Source: Corallococcus soli
Lineage (GTDB): Bacteria; Myxococcota; Myxococcia; Myxococcales; Myxococcaceae
Direction of reading: 5' to 3'
Assembly (NCBI RefSeq): GCF_014930455.1
Contig: NZ_JAAIYO010000002.1
Span: forward strand, 1,013,051 to 1,077,050
DNA: 64,000 nucleotides
Shown here: piece after piece, positions 30,257-39,290 of the stretch
How positions within the stretch are numbered: the stretch's first letter is position 1
Layout of the letters: every line of letters starts with the position of its first letter
Made by a program: the position numbers and the translations under genes
The notes under the pieces: model-generated
Seen by the model: the letters and a program-made list of their open reading frames with translations, nothing else
What the model was told of the DNA's origin: nothing
Database searches by the model: none

Positions 30257-31357
30257 GTGAAGGCCCCTTCTCTTGCTCCAGTTCTGCCGTCTATTCCCAT
30301 CTGCACGGTGCAGCAGATGGGATTGCGCGAACTTGAGCGTATCCGCCTCATCTTGCGTGGTGGCTCCGTCATCGACTGGAGGCGCATGCACTTCCAGTCA
30401 CGTGAGGAAGTGGATCGCTTCCTCCGTCTCTGCCAGCTCGACGTTTCGCGCCCCTTTGACGACGCGTGGGCCCGAACGGTGCTGGCGGATGCAGTTGAGT
30501 ACCTTCGTAAGACCTTCGATTACAGGGTGGCGGACGCAGTTGCCCAGCCCCAAGAGGTCCACGATCTCTTCCTCTTTGCCTCGGGGGCAAAGGGACTCGC
30601 GCGATATCGCCGGATCGCTTGCATCGTCTTGAAGGTGATGCACGTCATCCAGCACATTGAAGGACGAGACCTTCTCTTCCGATTGCCTGCTTCAGAGGCC
30701 GAACTGGCGGAGATGGTCACGGAGAAGGTGCTGGGCGTTGCACGCGAAATGACGGAGCGGGGGCTCCCTGTCGTGGAGTTCGCCCACTCCATCAAGACGC
30801 GCGAGTCACTGGTCACCAAGCTGATTGCGAAGAAGGAGACCGTGGCGGCGCAGGTCTATGACCGCACGCGGTTTCGGGTCATCACTCGCACACGTGCGGA
30901 CGTGCTGCCGGTGCTCTATTTCCTCACGCAGCGCTTGTTCCCATTCAACTTCGTCGTCCCTGGACAGACGGAGAATACGCTTCTGCCGTTCAAGGGCCTC
31001 CTCGCGGAGAACCCTCACTTCGAGCAGTTCATCCCCCAGTTGCATCTCGACCGGGACTTCGAGGATCGCGAAGACCGTACGGGGAATGCTTTCTCAGGCA
31101 GCTCTTATCAAGTCCTCAACTTCGTCGTGGATCTCCCCCTGCGAATGGACCCGTATCTTCCTCTCCCTGAGGAGGACACCCGCCCTCGCAAAGGGCGCGT
31201 CACTTTTGCTTTGGTCGAGTTTCAGATCGCAGATGAAGAAACAGCCCGGCGCAATGAGCTCGGGGACAATGCCCACGAAAGCTACAAGCGCCGACAGAAG
31301 CGGCGCGTCCTCAATCGATTGAGCAGGGGGTTGGTAGTCCCGAAACGGCAAGGCTAA
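30257..31357 (+). CDS. Divergent RelA/SpoT-synthetase-like protein (TIGR04552-like)
   Basis: 366 residues from a GTG with AGGAA seven bases upstream; the next Met (residue 21) has no SD. I believe this is the uncharacterised myxobacterial family TIGR04552. By eye, residues 175-350 follow the RelA/SpoT (p)ppGpp-synthetase order: K180/R182/S184/K188 (ATP-loop-like SIKTRESLVTKLIAKK), D202-R205 (DRTRFRVIT, as in DxxxxR), Y284 in GSSYQVLNF (as in the GYRSxH substrate loop), E321-Q323 in ALVEFQI (as in ExQIRT), then H340 and YK at 343-344. The N-terminal 170 residues are helical; no HD hydrolase motif is seen. If active it would transfer pyrophosphate to a nucleotide or a tRNA. Activity is not shown. 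It is a single gene flanked by terminators. Confidence 0.7.
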   Translation: MKAPSLAPVLPSIPICTVQQMGLRELERIRLILRGGSVIDWRRMHFQSREEVDRFLRLCQLDVSRPFDDAWARTVLADAVEYLRKTFDYRVADAVAQPQEVHDLFLFASGAKGLARYRRIACIVLKVMHVIQHIEGRDLLFRLPASEAELAEMVTEKVLGVAREMTERGLPVVEFAHSIKTRESLVTKLIAKKETVAAQVYDRTRFRVITRTRADVLPVLYFLTQRLFPFNFVVPGQTENTLLPFKGLLAENPHFEQFIPQLHLDRDFEDREDRTGNAFSGSSYQVLNFVVDLPLRMDPYLPLPEEDTRPRKGRVTFALVEFQIADEETARRNELGDNAHESYKRRQKRRVLNRLSRGLVVPKRQG

Positions 31358-31394
31358 CCCTTTGTCACGCCCGGTCCTGCTGGTTCGCCGACTG

Positions 31395-31423
31395 CCGCAG
31401 GCCCTCGTGGCAAAGGCCTGCGG
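31395..31423. terminator. Bidirectional terminator between convergent genes
   Basis: A perfect 9-bp stem (CCGCAGGCC / GGCCTGCGG) with an 11-nt loop lies midway in the 87-bp gap between the stops of the RelA-like gene and the minus-strand lipoprotein gene. Confidence 0.6.
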
Positions 31424-31444
31424 GAGTAGAGAACGAGCGCTGAA

Positions 31445-33559
31445 CTATCGATTGAGTCGGACCGCGTAGATGTTTGCCGCGCCTGTGTCAGATTCCGCCC
31501 ACGCGATGAATGGCTGCGCGCTGGCGTTCAAGTCGACGGAGGGGTTCACTGCTGGGGTCCCGGCCACCGTCAATGCGCTGAGTGGCGGGTCAAGGATTTG
31601 CCAGGAATTGTTGAGCCACTGGCTGACAAAGATGCTGCGCTCGGAGTCAGCAATTCCACTCCAAGCAAGGATATGGGGGCTGCCTCGTGCGAGTGCGAGA
31701 CTTGGGTTTTCATTCCCAGTAGCACGCGTGCTGATTGCCATGGGAGTGGTCCAGGCGCTTCCTTCCCAACGAGCCCAGTGGATTTTGCTGTCTACCCCTG
31801 GGGTGTTGGTCTCTTCAGTCCAGGCAACCCACGGACGCCCATTGATATCGGCGCTGATGGATGGATTTCTCGCATTCTGACCTAGTGTTGTTGCTCCAAG
31901 ATATGAGTCGCCGTTCTTGAATACGGCGATTCCACGTGTCGAGTGATGGTCATTGAAGACTGAGGACGCGATGAATGTGTCCAAGCCTGAGGAGGTTGTC
32001 GATACTCCCCCTGGGTTGAAGAGATAGTCATTTTCTTGCGGCTCTCGCGCTTGCCATGTTTGATCTTGAGCAGGGAGCATGTATCCAAGGGTTGAGAACT
32101 TGGTGGAGTCGTAGAAGTCAGTGAAAATGGTGATGCTATTGCTTGAGTCGAGCGTCAGTTGTGGATTGCTTGGATACGCTATTGAGCTGCTCGGGAACGG
32201 AGGATTGGGCAGGCTTTCCCAGGTCGTCCCAGTCCATCGGCTGATGAAGATTGAGCGCCCCGCGCCATTGCCTGTTGTTTCATCCCATGCAACCAGCGGT
32301 GCACTGCTGTTGTCGATAACCAAACTGGGATTTGCCGCGTTCGTTCCCGCCGCAGTCAGGCCATTCAAGGCCGCCCCCAACATGCTCCAATCGCTTCCCG
32401 TCCAGCGCGCAACGTAGATGTTCTTGGTCGCGCCATCCGACTCAGCCCAGGCGACCACGGGTTGGTCGTTGCGGTCCATCTTCAAGACGACACCTTCCGC
32501 CGACGTGTTGCCCGGGACCGCGCTGATGGCTCCTCCCAGAGGAAGCCACGTTGGCACCGAGAACGACCACGCAGGCATATCGACCGCTTCGTTGCCTGCG
32601 AGGTCCGTGATGACGATGCCCACGAAGTTCGTGAACTCCACGTGGAGGGTATTGGGGGCGACCAGTGGATTGATGGGCGTGACGGTCAGCGTTTTTCCGT
32701 CTGCTGAGAGGTTGACGGACTTGGCGATGGGAGCGTTGTCGCTTGCCGTGAGCTGCACCGACGCATCCGTCAGCGTGCGCGGACTCATGGGCTCGCTGAA
32801 CGTGACTTGAATCGACTCGTGCACTCCCACCGATGCCGCGTTCCTGGCGGGCAGGAAGGAACTCACCGTGGGCGCCGTACGGTCCACGATGACCGTGCGC
32901 GGTGCGCTGATGAACGTGGCCCCTCCGCGGATGGCCCGGACTGACAGCTGGTAGGAGCCCTCTGCCTCCTGCGTCGTGTCCCAGGTGTACGCGAAGGGGG
33001 TTCCCGTCGGCTTCGCCAGCACGCTGGCGCCCTTCAGGATCTCCACCGCTTCCGCGGAGCCTCCTTCCACCGTGAACTGGAGCAGCAGCGGCCCGTTCGT
33101 ATAGGCCTTGCCAGGCGTCGGGACGACCCAGTTCACCATCAGGTCACCGGCCTTCCCGACCGTCATCGCCAGCGTGGCCTCCTTCGTGACCGCGCCGCTC
33201 CTTCCCTGAAGCGTCACGGTATGGGGGCCCGGCGGCGTGTCAGCCCCGATGCGGATGCTCAACGCCTTGCGCGTCTCTTCGGCGCGCAGGGTGGTGGGCT
33301 GGAGTTCGACGCCCTTCGGGGGATTGAGGAGGCTCAACGTGACGTCTCCTCCCTTCATCCCCGCCCATGCCAACTGGACCTCACAGCCCAGGGTTCCGCC
33401 GGGCAGGACCTGCTCCTGCGAGGTGCTCATGGACAGCGTGAAGTCGGCGTTGGGATCCGGCTGGACGTCGTCCACGGGGGCTTCAAGGGGCGGAATTTCG
33501 ATGCAGGCGGGGGACAAGCCGATGCAGCTCAACAACATCAGGAGTTTCAAACGGGGCAT
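31445..33559 (-). CDS. Large lipoprotein with Ig-like (Big_5) and propeller-like repeats
   Basis: 704 residues. The lipobox LSPAC gives lipidated Cys19. Residues about 40-140 and 150-240 look like two Ig-like domains. About 240-345 is a bacterial Ig-like Big_5 domain (TFSEPMSPRTL, LTVTPINPLVAPNTLHVEF). From about 355 to the end a unit of roughly 60 residues repeats, with VVAWAESDGATKNIYVARW, LVAWDETTGNGAGRSIFISRW, WVAWTEETNTPGVDSKIHWARW and FIAWAESDTGAANIYAVRL, which suggests a beta-propeller. The C-terminal half is visibly less GC-rich in wobble positions than neighbouring genes. It is transcribed in the same direction as ffh, 206 bp downstream. Extracellular binding or adhesion is likely; no catalytic motif is seen. 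Confidence 0.7.
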   Translation of the reverse strand: MPRLKLLMLLSCIGLSPACIEIPPLEAPVDDVQPDPNADFTLSMSTSQEQVLPGGTLGCEVQLAWAGMKGGDVTLSLLNPPKGVELQPTTLRAEETRKALSIRIGADTPPGPHTVTLQGRSGAVTKEATLAMTVGKAGDLMVNWVVPTPGKAYTNGPLLLQFTVEGGSAEAVEILKGASVLAKPTGTPFAYTWDTTQEAEGSYQLSVRAIRGGATFISAPRTVIVDRTAPTVSSFLPARNAASVGVHESIQVTFSEPMSPRTLTDASVQLTASDNAPIAKSVNLSADGKTLTVTPINPLVAPNTLHVEFTNFVGIVITDLAGNEAVDMPAWSFSVPTWLPLGGAISAVPGNTSAEGVVLKMDRNDQPVVAWAESDGATKNIYVARWTGSDWSMLGAALNGLTAAGTNAANPSLVIDNSSAPLVAWDETTGNGAGRSIFISRWTGTTWESLPNPPFPSSSIAYPSNPQLTLDSSNSITIFTDFYDSTKFSTLGYMLPAQDQTWQAREPQENDYLFNPGGVSTTSSGLDTFIASSVFNDHHSTRGIAVFKNGDSYLGATTLGQNARNPSISADINGRPWVAWTEETNTPGVDSKIHWARWEGSAWTTPMAISTRATGNENPSLALARGSPHILAWSGIADSERSIFVSQWLNNSWQILDPPLSALTVAGTPAVNPSVDLNASAQPFIAWAESDTGAANIYAVRLNR

Positions 33560-33765
33560 GGGGGCACTTTCTGCAAGGGATGTTCCGGTCGGTCCCTACC
33601 CGACAGATTGGCACGGCCGTCCTGAAGGGAGGATGGGCGTCCGGCCTGCGGGATGGCCGAGTGCTTCGCCTGTCTCGCCGGGCCTGGAAATGCATCTGCC
33701 CGCCGGCCCCCGGGCTTAGGTGGGGACGGACGGGCAGGGGGACTTCGGGCACCGCTGGATGCGGA
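33560..33765. other. Intergenic gap between ffh and the large lipoprotein gene
   Basis: 206 bp with several G/C runs but no convincing coding frame. It must contain the ffh 3' end and the promoter or leader of the lipoprotein gene; I cannot point to a clear promoter. Confidence 0.4.
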
Positions 33766-35421
33766 CTACTTCTTCTTGCGGTTCTTCTTCTTGTTCTCCT
33801 TCTCCTTCTTGCGCCGCTCCTTGATGGCGTCGCGGTCATCCGGCTTGCCCACGGCGGGGGGCGCGTAGCCCATCAGGCGGGCCTTGGCCATCGCGGCCTG
33901 GCCCATGGGCGGCGTGTAGCCCGGCGCAATCTGGGGCAGCTGCATGGGCATTCCACCTCCCATGCCCCCCATGCCTCCCAGTCCCGCCATGGCCTTCTCC
34001 AGCGCCTTCGGGTCCTTCCCGAACATGCTGCCCAGGTCCATGTTCTTCATCTGGCCCAGCTGTCCCAGCTGCTTGAAGCCGGGGATGCGGCCCAGCAGAC
34101 CCGGGTTCTGCCCGATGGTGCCCATCACCTGCTGCATCATCCCGAACTTCTGCAGCAGCTCGCGTACCTCCTCCGGCTTGCGCCCGCTGCCCTTGGAGAT
34201 GCGGTTGATGCGGCTGGCGTTGATGAGGTCCGGACGCAGGCGCTCCTTCTGCGTCATCGAGTCGTACATCGCCTCGATCTTCGTGAGCTCCTTCTCGTCC
34301 GGGTTCAGGTGCTCCGTGAGGTCGCCGAAGAGCGGGAACTTCTCCAGCAGGTCCTTCAGCGGCCCCATCTTGCGGACCATGCGGATCTGCTCGACGAAGT
34401 CCTTCATCGAGAACTGGCCGGACAGGAGCTTGCGCGCGTCGTCCTCGGCCTTCTTCTCGTCGACGACCTTCTCGAAGTCCTTCATCAGGCCGACGATGTC
34501 GCCGAAGCCCAGGATGCGGCCCGCGAGGCCCTCCGGCCGGAACTCCTCCAGCTTGTCCATCGACTCGCCCATGCCGAGGAACTTGATGGGCTTGCCCGTC
34601 ACCTCCTTGATGGACAACGCCGCGCCACCACGCGCGTCACCGTCCAGCTTCGTCAGGATGAAGCCGTCCAGCGTGAGCCGCCGGTCGAACTCGGCCGCCG
34701 TGCGCACCGAGTCCTGGCCAATCATCGCGTCGCACACCAGCAGGATGGTGTCCGGCTGCACGTTGGCCTTGATGGCCTCCAGCTCCGTCATCAGCGTCTC
34801 GTCGATGGCGAGCCGACCGGCGGTGTCGATGAGCACCACGTCGCACTTCTGCTCGCGCGCGGCCGCGTAGCCCCGCTTCGCCAGTTCCGGGGGCTGCACT
34901 CCGGGCTCGTGGTAGACGGGGACCTTCAGCCGTTCACCCAGCACCTTGAGCTGATCCACGGCGGCAGGACGGTAGATGTCCGCCGCGACGAGCAGCGGCT
35001 TGCGCCCTTCCTGGAGGAGCCGGCTGGCGAGCTTGCCCGTCGTCGTCGTCTTACCGGAGCCCTGGAGGCCCACCATCATGATGCCGGACAGCTGACCCTT
35101 GGGCTTCAGGTGGAGGCTGGTGTCCACCGGACCCATCAGGGCCTGCAGCTCGTCGTGGCAGATCTTGACGAAGTGGTCCATCGCGCTGACGCGGCGCTTC
35201 TGGCCCCCGGCGTCCGTGACGGTGGTCTGCACCACCTCGCCCACGGCCTTCTCGCGAACGCGGGCGACGAACTTCTTCACCACGTCGAAGGCGACGTCCG
35301 CCTCCAACAGGGAGACGCGGATGTCTCGCAGCGACTCGTCCACCAGGTCGGGGGTGAGTTCGCTCTTGCCGGCGAGGCGGTTCTTGGCGGCCCGGAAGCC
35401 CTTGGTGACGGTCTCAAGCAT
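33766..35421 (-). CDS. ffh: Signal recognition particle protein Ffh (SRP54)
   Basis: 551 residues from the ATG at 35421, where the canonical Ffh N-terminus begins (MLETVTKGFRAAKNRLAG); the upstream open frame is GC-rich non-coding. Domains: N helical bundle (1-90); GTPase G domain with G1 GLQGSGKTTTTGKLA near 115, DTAGR (G3) and TKLDGDARGG (G4); and a Met-rich M domain (about 300-500) with GSGRKPEEVRELLQKFGMM for 4.5S RNA and signal-sequence binding. It carries an extra C-terminal tail: MGGMGGMGGGMPM, then a Lys-rich end (KEKENKKKNRKKK), making it about 100 residues longer than E. coli Ffh. It targets nascent membrane proteins to FtsY/SecYEG. There is no SD before the start (CCCCCC), but a TATAAA lies ten bases upstream. 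Confidence 0.97.
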   Translation of the reverse strand: MLETVTKGFRAAKNRLAGKSELTPDLVDESLRDIRVSLLEADVAFDVVKKFVARVREKAVGEVVQTTVTDAGGQKRRVSAMDHFVKICHDELQALMGPVDTSLHLKPKGQLSGIMMVGLQGSGKTTTTGKLASRLLQEGRKPLLVAADIYRPAAVDQLKVLGERLKVPVYHEPGVQPPELAKRGYAAAREQKCDVVLIDTAGRLAIDETLMTELEAIKANVQPDTILLVCDAMIGQDSVRTAAEFDRRLTLDGFILTKLDGDARGGAALSIKEVTGKPIKFLGMGESMDKLEEFRPEGLAGRILGFGDIVGLMKDFEKVVDEKKAEDDARKLLSGQFSMKDFVEQIRMVRKMGPLKDLLEKFPLFGDLTEHLNPDEKELTKIEAMYDSMTQKERLRPDLINASRINRISKGSGRKPEEVRELLQKFGMMQQVMGTIGQNPGLLGRIPGFKQLGQLGQMKNMDLGSMFGKDPKALEKAMAGLGGMGGMGGGMPMQLPQIAPGYTPPMGQAAMAKARLMGYAPPAVGKPDDRDAIKERRKKEKENKKKNRKKK

Positions 35422-35430
35422 GGGGGGCGC

Positions 35431-35437
35431 TTTATAA
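35431..35437 (-). promoter_or_regulatory. Possible -10 box giving a leaderless ffh mRNA
   Basis: On the minus strand TTATAAA ends ten bases before the ffh ATG. If it is the -10 element, transcription would begin about three bases before the ATG, which agrees with the absence of an SD. I see no good -35 hexamer. Confidence 0.35.
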
Positions 35438-36200
35438 CAGGGCCTCGCCGGATGCGACGCCCACGGAAGCCCCGGCCGTCCAGCAGTGGAGGAATCGGGG
35501 GGCTTCCCCCTGCTCCCCGGGCCCCCAGGAGTGCCTCCAGGGCCCCGCGTTCCCTGCGCCAGGGCGAGGAAGGCCCTCCGCGGCGGTCCCACCGGGCTGT
35601 TCCCCCTGGCTTCCCCCTGGCCGCGTCCCCGGGACGGCCTTTCCAGCGGGCCCCGGACCCGTGTCGGGCCCAGGCGGACGGGGCTCCAGCCTGTTTGGCT
35701 CCAGCAAGTGGTTCGACCATTCCCGGGGCCCGGCAGGCCCTCCCGTCCACGGTCCCGGGATGCGGCGCCAGCCTGACGCGCCCGGTCCGCGCGGGACGTC
35801 AGCGCCGTGGCGTCCTCGCCGGCTTCGCCCGGCAAGATGTCGGGTCGCGAACCGCCCGTCCCGCGCAGGTCCGCATCGCGGCTTGCTCAATGCATCAATA
35901 TGTCTCTGGAATACAGATGCAGCCTGATTGCATGACAGAAATCGGCGTCAGGCTTGCTCCGGGCAGCCAGGTAAACCCGTGTTCCATGGCTCATCATTGC
36001 TGCTGCAAGCCGTCATCAATTATCCAGGGATGATACGTCTGCCGCGTCTTGCGTTTATTGCCGCTCCTGATGAAAATGCCGGTCGCGTCGGCTCCTGCAC
36101 CTTGGCTGCCTGGGCGCGTGGAGTTTTCCCCCCCCCCGTGGGATGCGCTCTCCCGGTGTGGAGGTCGGGGCCGCGTCCGGGGAGAGGCCTGGAGTCCAAC
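35438..36200. other. Long intergenic region between divergent ffh and the glucan-synthase-like gene
   Basis: About 760 bp. The part next to ffh (to about 35880) is very GC-rich with no credible gene. From about 35880 to 36095 the sequence becomes markedly AT-richer (for example CAATATG, CAATTATCC, GCGTTTATTG) and holds several TGCAT/ATGCA words. This patch is the likeliest place for the promoter of the downstream gene. I could not define hexamers with confidence. Confidence 0.4.
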
Positions 36201-39200
36201 GTGCTGTCCCCCGTTCGTCGTCCCCTCCCTCCGGAAACGCCTGTCTCCGTGTCGCATCCGTCGGTGGGCCATGCCGTCCCCGATGCCTTGGACGGCGTCC
36301 TCGAAACGGATCCCGCGCGCGTCTATGCGGTGATGGATGGGCCCACGCGTGCGCGCTACCGGGAGGTCTGTGTGGCGCTTGCGGGCTCCTCGGCGCGGAC
36401 CCCGGAAGAGGTCGCCCGCGAGGCGGTGAACCAGGCAAGCGCGAGCCAGGAGCATGTCGGGATGTTCCTGCTGGGCCAGGGACTGCCCCGGCTCGAAGCG
36501 GCGCTTGGCTACCGGCGTTCGTGGGCATCGCGGCTCGGACGGGGGCTTCAGCGCCGCGCGGCGAACCTCTACGTGGGGGGGCTCATCGGCTCCTCGGTGC
36601 TCGCGCTCGTGGCGTTGGAGCGCTTCCTCGCGGCGCAGGGCCTGCCGGTGTCGCAGCGGTTGGGATTGCTGGCGCTGCTGGTGCTGCCGGTCGTCGAGCT
36701 GATTCAGGAACTGGTCGACCGGCTGTTGGCCGCCTCCGTGCGCCGCCCTCCAGTGTTGCCGAAGCTGGACCCTGAGCAGGTGTTCCGCGCAGAAACGCGC
36801 ACCCTGGTGATCACGCCGCTGCTGGTGGCGAGCGGAGAGGACATCGACGCCCAGTACCAGCGGATGGAAAACCACTTCCTGGGCAATGACTCGCCAGCGC
36901 TGTCATTCGCGCTGTTGACCGACTTCCCCGACGCGGACGCGAAGGAGCTGCCAGGCGAGCACGAGCTGCTGGCGCGGTTGGATGCGGGCGTGCGCGAGCT
37001 GAACGCCCGCCATGGCTTCCAGGAGGCGCCCCGCTTCCACTGGCTGCACCGTGAGCGACGCTGGAACCCCGTGTCGCGGCGCTGGATGGGCTGGGAGCGC
37101 AAGCGCGGCAAGCTGGAGGAGTTCAACCGGCTGGTGCTGGGGGCTCGCGACACGAGCTACGTGGGCGAGGTGCCCGACGTCGTCCGCTCGGTGCGCTACG
37201 CCATCACCCTGGACGCGGACACGCAACTGCTCCCCGGCAGTGCCGCCCGGCTGGTCGCGACGCTGCACCATCCGCTCAACCGCGCCCGCTTCGACGCGGC
37301 GGGCCTCCGGGTCGTGTCCGGGTACTCGATGCTCCAGCCCGCGCTGGGAGAGGCCCCCACGCGCATGTCCTGGCGCGCGTCAGGCGGCTGGCCGGTGTCG
37401 CTCGTGCGGGAGCTCAAGCAGGCGCCGCCCAACATGGGCCAGAGCCTGTTCGGCGTGGGCGAGTTCGTGGGCAAGGGCATCTACGACGTGGCCGCGTTCC
37501 ACCGCGCGCTCGACGGGCGCATCCCGGAGAACGCCGTCCTGAGCCACGACAAGCTGGAGGGGATGTTCTCGCGGGTCGCGTTCGCCCAGGACATCACCGT
37601 GCTGGAGGGCCGGTCGCCGGACCTCGCCGGCACCGCGCGCATCTGGCACCGCTGGGTTCGGGGCGACTATCAGCTCATGCCGTGGATCCTCCCCTGGGTG
37701 CCGGGCCGGGACGGGCGCTTCACGCCCACGCCGCTCACCGCGTTGGATCGCTGGAAGCTGCTGAGCGACCTGCGCGCGCCCCTGAGCTTTCCCTCCGCGC
37801 TGGCCGTGATCACCTACGGCTGGGTGATGAGCCCCGGAGGGACCCCTCCCTCGTTCTGGGCGCTGGCGACGCTCCTGTGGCTGTGCCGGCACATGCTGTT
37901 GCTCGGCGTGGGCGCCATGGTGCGCGATGCGTTTCGCACGTCCTCTCTGACGGAGGCCCTGCACTTCGTGCGGCGGAGGACCGGTCACCTCCTCATGGGC
38001 ACCCTGATGACGGTGGCGACCGTGCTGCCCTTCACCACCATCGTGCTCGACGCCATCGTCCGGGCGCTCTACCGCATGGGCGTGGACCGCTCGCGCATCC
38101 TCGACTGGACGACGCATTCGCAGGCGACCCGCCAGGTGCGGGCGCTCTCGTCGTTCAGGCTTCCGGAGGTGTGGGGCTCGACGGTGCTCACGCTGCTCAT
38201 TGGCGGAGCGCTGTGGCGGGCGAACCCCGCCGCGCTGCCGTGGGCCGCGCCGCTGCTGCTCGGCTGGATTCCCCTGGCGGCCTTCGCGCGCACGGCCCGC
38301 GCTCCTCGTGCGCTCCCTTCGCATGCGGCGGACGGCGACCGCGCGCTGGCGAAGCGGGTCTGGGAGCGCTTCGAGGCCTCCGCGAAGCCCGTGGGGGATG
38401 ACGTCCTCACCCCCACGGACCTGGCGCTGGAGCTGGTGGCTCCCCTGGCGGCCTACCACCTGGGCCTGCTCGACGCCGCCGCGCTGGGCGTCCGGCTGGA
38501 GGCCGTGCAGGACCTGGCCGCGAGCCTTGCCCGGAACGGAGAACAGGGAGCCGCGAGCGACGACACCCGCATGCGACAACCCCTGGAGCCGCGAGGCGCG
38601 GACACGGCGGAGAATGGGGTGCTGGCCGCGGCGCTGGTGGTGCTGGAGCAGGGCCTGCGTGCCGTGACACGGGGGGCGTCCACCTCCCAGGACGCCGGAG
38701 TCATTTCCCGCCTGGAACGGGCCGCTTCCCGCGCGCGGGAGTCACGCGAGGCGATGGACTTCGCCGGGTGCTACGACGCCGAGACTGGACTGCTGAGGAC
38801 GGGCCCTGGCGCCACGTCGCACGAGACGCTTCTTGCGTCAGGCGGGGGCCTGGCGGGCTTCGTGGGCATCGCCATGCGCCAGCTTCCACTCCAGCACTGG
38901 GCCGCGTTGCTGGACGCGGACCGGAAGACGCGCGCCGAAGGGCGGGGGCCGGTGGGCGTCTCCGGGGCGCGGGCGCAGCTGCTGCCCTCGCTGTTCCTTG
39001 CCTTTCCCGTGAACACCCTCCTGGCGGACGGTGCGCGCACGGTGCTGGACGCGGCGTGCGCGGCGGAGGCTCCGGTGGAGGTCCAGGCGCTGGCGCTGCG
39101 CTTCCGGCCTGAATTGTCCGCGGAGTCGCTGGTGCGCGGGGTGGAAGCGGCGGACCGGCGGGCGCTGGGGGTGACGTTCCTGGCGCTGACGAACCGGCTG

Positions 39201-39290
39201 TGCGACGACGTCCTGTCGCAACACTTCCACCAGCACCGACAGACGGCGTGGGTGGAGACCCTGGTCTACGAAATGAAGGACGTCTCATGA
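36201..39290 (+). CDS. Shortened cyclic beta-1,2-glucan-synthase-like glycosyltransferase (NdvB/ChvB GT84 core)
   Basis: 1,029 residues from a GTG at 36201 (GGAG upstream); the frame is open from 35928 but the earlier part does not look coding. From about residue 30 it follows NdvB/ChvB: DPARVYAVMDGPTRARYREV, TRTLVITPLLVASGEDI, NHFLGND, RWMGWERKRGKLEEFNRLV, the GT84 DxD-type ITLDADTQLLPG, LSHDKLEG and WHRWVRGDYQLMPW. Transmembrane helices lie near 120-170 and in several places between 520 and 700. The end (MDFAGCYDAETGLL, LASGGGLAGFVGIAM) resembles the glucoamylase-like domain that follows GT84 in ChvB, but degenerate. The GH94 phosphorylase domain and all later parts of the roughly 2,800-residue family are absent. 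It probably polymerises a beta-glucan from UDP-glucose at the inner membrane. Its TGA overlaps the ATG of an ABC exporter. Confidence 0.8.
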   Translation: MLSPVRRPLPPETPVSVSHPSVGHAVPDALDGVLETDPARVYAVMDGPTRARYREVCVALAGSSARTPEEVAREAVNQASASQEHVGMFLLGQGLPRLEAALGYRRSWASRLGRGLQRRAANLYVGGLIGSSVLALVALERFLAAQGLPVSQRLGLLALLVLPVVELIQELVDRLLAASVRRPPVLPKLDPEQVFRAETRTLVITPLLVASGEDIDAQYQRMENHFLGNDSPALSFALLTDFPDADAKELPGEHELLARLDAGVRELNARHGFQEAPRFHWLHRERRWNPVSRRWMGWERKRGKLEEFNRLVLGARDTSYVGEVPDVVRSVRYAITLDADTQLLPGSAARLVATLHHPLNRARFDAAGLRVVSGYSMLQPALGEAPTRMSWRASGGWPVSLVRELKQAPPNMGQSLFGVGEFVGKGIYDVAAFHRALDGRIPENAVLSHDKLEGMFSRVAFAQDITVLEGRSPDLAGTARIWHRWVRGDYQLMPWILPWVPGRDGRFTPTPLTALDRWKLLSDLRAPLSFPSALAVITYGWVMSPGGTPPSFWALATLLWLCRHMLLLGVGAMVRDAFRTSSLTEALHFVRRRTGHLLMGTLMTVATVLPFTTIVLDAIVRALYRMGVDRSRILDWTTHSQATRQVRALSSFRLPEVWGSTVLTLLIGGALWRANPAALPWAAPLLLGWIPLAAFARTARAPRALPSHAADGDRALAKRVWERFEASAKPVGDDVLTPTDLALELVAPLAAYHLGLLDAAALGVRLEAVQDLAASLARNGEQGAASDDTRMRQPLEPRGADTAENGVLAAALVVLEQGLRAVTRGASTSQDAGVISRLERAASRARESREAMDFAGCYDAETGLLRTGPGATSHETLLASGGGLAGFVGIAMRQLPLQHWAALLDADRKTRAEGRGPVGVSGARAQLLPSLFLAFPVNTLLADGARTVLDAACAAEAPVEVQALALRFRPELSAESLVRGVEAADRRALGVTFLALTNRLCDDVLSQHFHQHRQTAWVETLVYEMKDVS

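Noticed and set aside
35987..36001. Sigma-54-like site TGGC...TTGC upstream of the glucan-synthase-like gene
   Set aside because: The GG-to-GC spacing is one base too short and the CA of TGGCA is missing.
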